Part shown: positions 63,232 through 64,000 of the stretch, in pieces | Layout: every line of letters starts with the position of its first letter | Numbering within the stretch: the first letter of the stretch is position 1 | NCBI GenBank assembly: GCA_944322675.1 | Contig: CALUPO010000005.1 | Coordinates: 1 to 64,000 of the forward strand | Direction: 5' to 3' | DNA: 64,000 nt | Source of the DNA: Candidatus Gastranaerophilales bacterium | GTDB taxonomy: Bacteria; Cyanobacteriota; Vampirovibrionia; Gastranaerophilales; Gastranaerophilaceae | Made by a program: the position numbers and the translations under genes | The notes under the pieces: model-generated | Database searches by the model: none | Seen by the model: the letters and a program-made list of their open reading frames with translations, nothing else | What the model was told of the DNA's origin: nothing

Positions 63232-63414
63232 ATGGAACGAAAAATAAAAATATTAATTGATTATTTATATGCTTTTAATGACTCATTTACAAAAGCAGAG
63301 TTGCAAAGAATACTAAGACGATTGAAAGATTGCGGTGTTAAAAATATGACTTTTGGAAATCAGAAATTTGAATTAACAAATGATTTCATCAAGTCAGTAA
63401 AAGGGGTTTGTTAG
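63232..63414 (+). CDS. Cassette protein E (60 aa), unknown
   Basis: ATG 63232 after AAAGGAA; the frame further upstream runs through the hairpin and is not coding. Small, basic, helical (MERKIKILIDYLYAFNDSFT...). Its TAG is one base before the next ATG. No family recognised. Confidence 0.5.
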   Translation: MERKIKILIDYLYAFNDSFTKAELQRILRRLKDCGVKNMTFGNQKFELTNDFIKSVKGVC

Positions 63415-63415
63415 T

Positions 63416-63721
63416 ATGAAAAAGATAGAGAAATTAAAGATTAAAACATATGAGGAGTTTAAAGAACAACTCAAAAAAGTCAAAGAAACTCAATCTGAAA
63501 TTATCTTGTCTTATTATAAATATTGTCATTTATACGATAAAGACGAGGATTTAGATTTCGATTTCTATAAAGATTTGATTTTAAAAGAGTTAGAGCTATA
63601 TGGTTTAGAACCTATTAAAATTACAGATGATTTTGATTTGATTTTCAGATTTAAGAATAAAGCTGAAGCAGTTATACATATCAAACCATTTGGCATTGAC
63701 TACCTTGTCTATAAACTATGA
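63416..63721 (+). CDS. Cassette protein C' (101 aa), unknown function
   Basis: About 84 of 101 residues match 26800-27105. As in the other cassette, it is the last shared gene and is followed by a recombinase gene. Conserved core KYCHLYDKDEDLDF. Confidence 0.7.
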   Translation: MKKIEKLKIKTYEEFKEQLKKVKETQSEIILSYYKYCHLYDKDEDLDFDFYKDLILKELELYGLEPIKITDDFDLIFRFKNKAEAVIHIKPFGIDYLVYKL

Positions 63722-63789
63722 TTGTGCCACAGGATGTAAACTTTATGGGAAATCTAAAAATTTCCTACGGCAAAAAGAAAGGATTAAAA

Positions 63790-64000
63790 ATGAGTAAAAT
63801 ATTTGCATATATAAGAGTTTCAACTCGTGAACAACACGAGAATAGACAACTGGATGCTCTTAAAGGTTTGAAAATAGATGAAATAATCGTAGAAAAGGCT
63901 TCTGGCAAAAACTTTGTAGGTAGAGAAAAATACCAACAAATGAAAGCACAATTAAGAGCAAGCGATTTATTGATTATTCACTCGATTGATAGATTTGGTC
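63790..64000 (+). CDS. Serine resolvase/invertase (Hin type), start only
   Basis: The first 70 residues before the window ends: FAYIRVSTREQHENRQLDAL with the nucleophile Ser, then SDLLIIHSIDRFG, the resolvase catalytic blocks. AAAGGA precedes the ATG. It follows the cassette in the position that the tyrosine recombinase holds in island 1. Confidence 0.9.
   Translation, partial: MSKIFAYIRVSTREQHENRQLDALKGLKIDEIIVEKASGKNFVGREKYQQMKAQLRASDLLIIHSIDRFG

Overview
The window comes from a very AT-rich, Gram-negative-type bacterial chromosome. The envelope genes say so: prolipoprotein diacylglyceryl transferase, an MCE/MlaD protein, several lipoproteins, a Spy/CpxP-like protein and a lytic transglycosylase. 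Gene style and content (short tail-less SSB, PPi-dependent phosphofructokinase, many TPR proteins) suggest the Gastranaerophilales/Vampirovibrionia (Melainabacteria) of animal guts. That assignment is inference: no rRNA or other phylogenetic marker lies in the window. TGA is an ordinary stop (lgt and other genes end with it), so the code is standard.

Left chromosomal part (1-15.7 kb). A broken IS1-type transposase fragment and one copy of a structured repeat are followed by TPR proteins, a catalytically degenerate HD-GYP protein, a degenerate alpha/beta hydrolase, a zinc-ribbon/STAND ATPase, a lipoprotein-like PilZ protein and a soluble protein that matches the cytoplasmic domain of FlhA. The HD-GYP and PilZ genes each carry a textbook sigma-28 (FliA) promoter. 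From 10.1 to 11.5 kb there is no gene: the stretch is a nest of structured repeats whose stems co-vary between copies. Then come ispG, an MscS channel, a formylglycine-generating-enzyme-like gene stopped by TGA at a conserved Trp, and a small P-loop kinase.

Island 1 (about 15.73-32.99 kb) is integrated at the 3' end of tRNA-Leu(GAG). A 17-bp imperfect direct repeat marks both ends. It carries AbiH, a complete type I restriction-modification locus (hsdM, hsdS, hsdR) with HEPN, DUF3800 and unknown genes inside it, a short tyrosine recombinase, a cassette of small genes separated by G/C-rich hairpins, a possible replication protein and a large serine recombinase. The recombinase frame runs through the att repeat: joining the two ends in silico adds 41 codons to it, so integration appears to cut off its C-terminus.

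Central chromosomal part (33-55 kb). rimP-nusA-tRNA-Leu run leftward; a TPR lipoprotein, lgt and purH run rightward. Then come ssb, a four-carbon sugar-acid kinase with a PdxA-family dehydrogenase, cobO, a periplasmic Cys-rich protein, a lytic transglycosylase, a winged-helix regulator, a 2-hydroxyacyl-CoA dehydratase activase-like protein, a three-repeat membrane protein, yqeK-nadD-uridine kinase, PPi-PFK, a GNAT acetyltransferase, a MlaD protein and tRNA-Asn.

Right accessory part (55-64 kb, open at the edge). It holds a membrane-anchored Mrr-type nuclease followed closely by a nucleotidyl-cyclase-fold protein (a possible two-gene defence unit), a second large serine recombinase, a DNA adenine methyltransferase, a second copy of the hairpin-separated cassette found in island 1 (in the opposite orientation, with the same promoter), and the start of a Hin-type resolvase.
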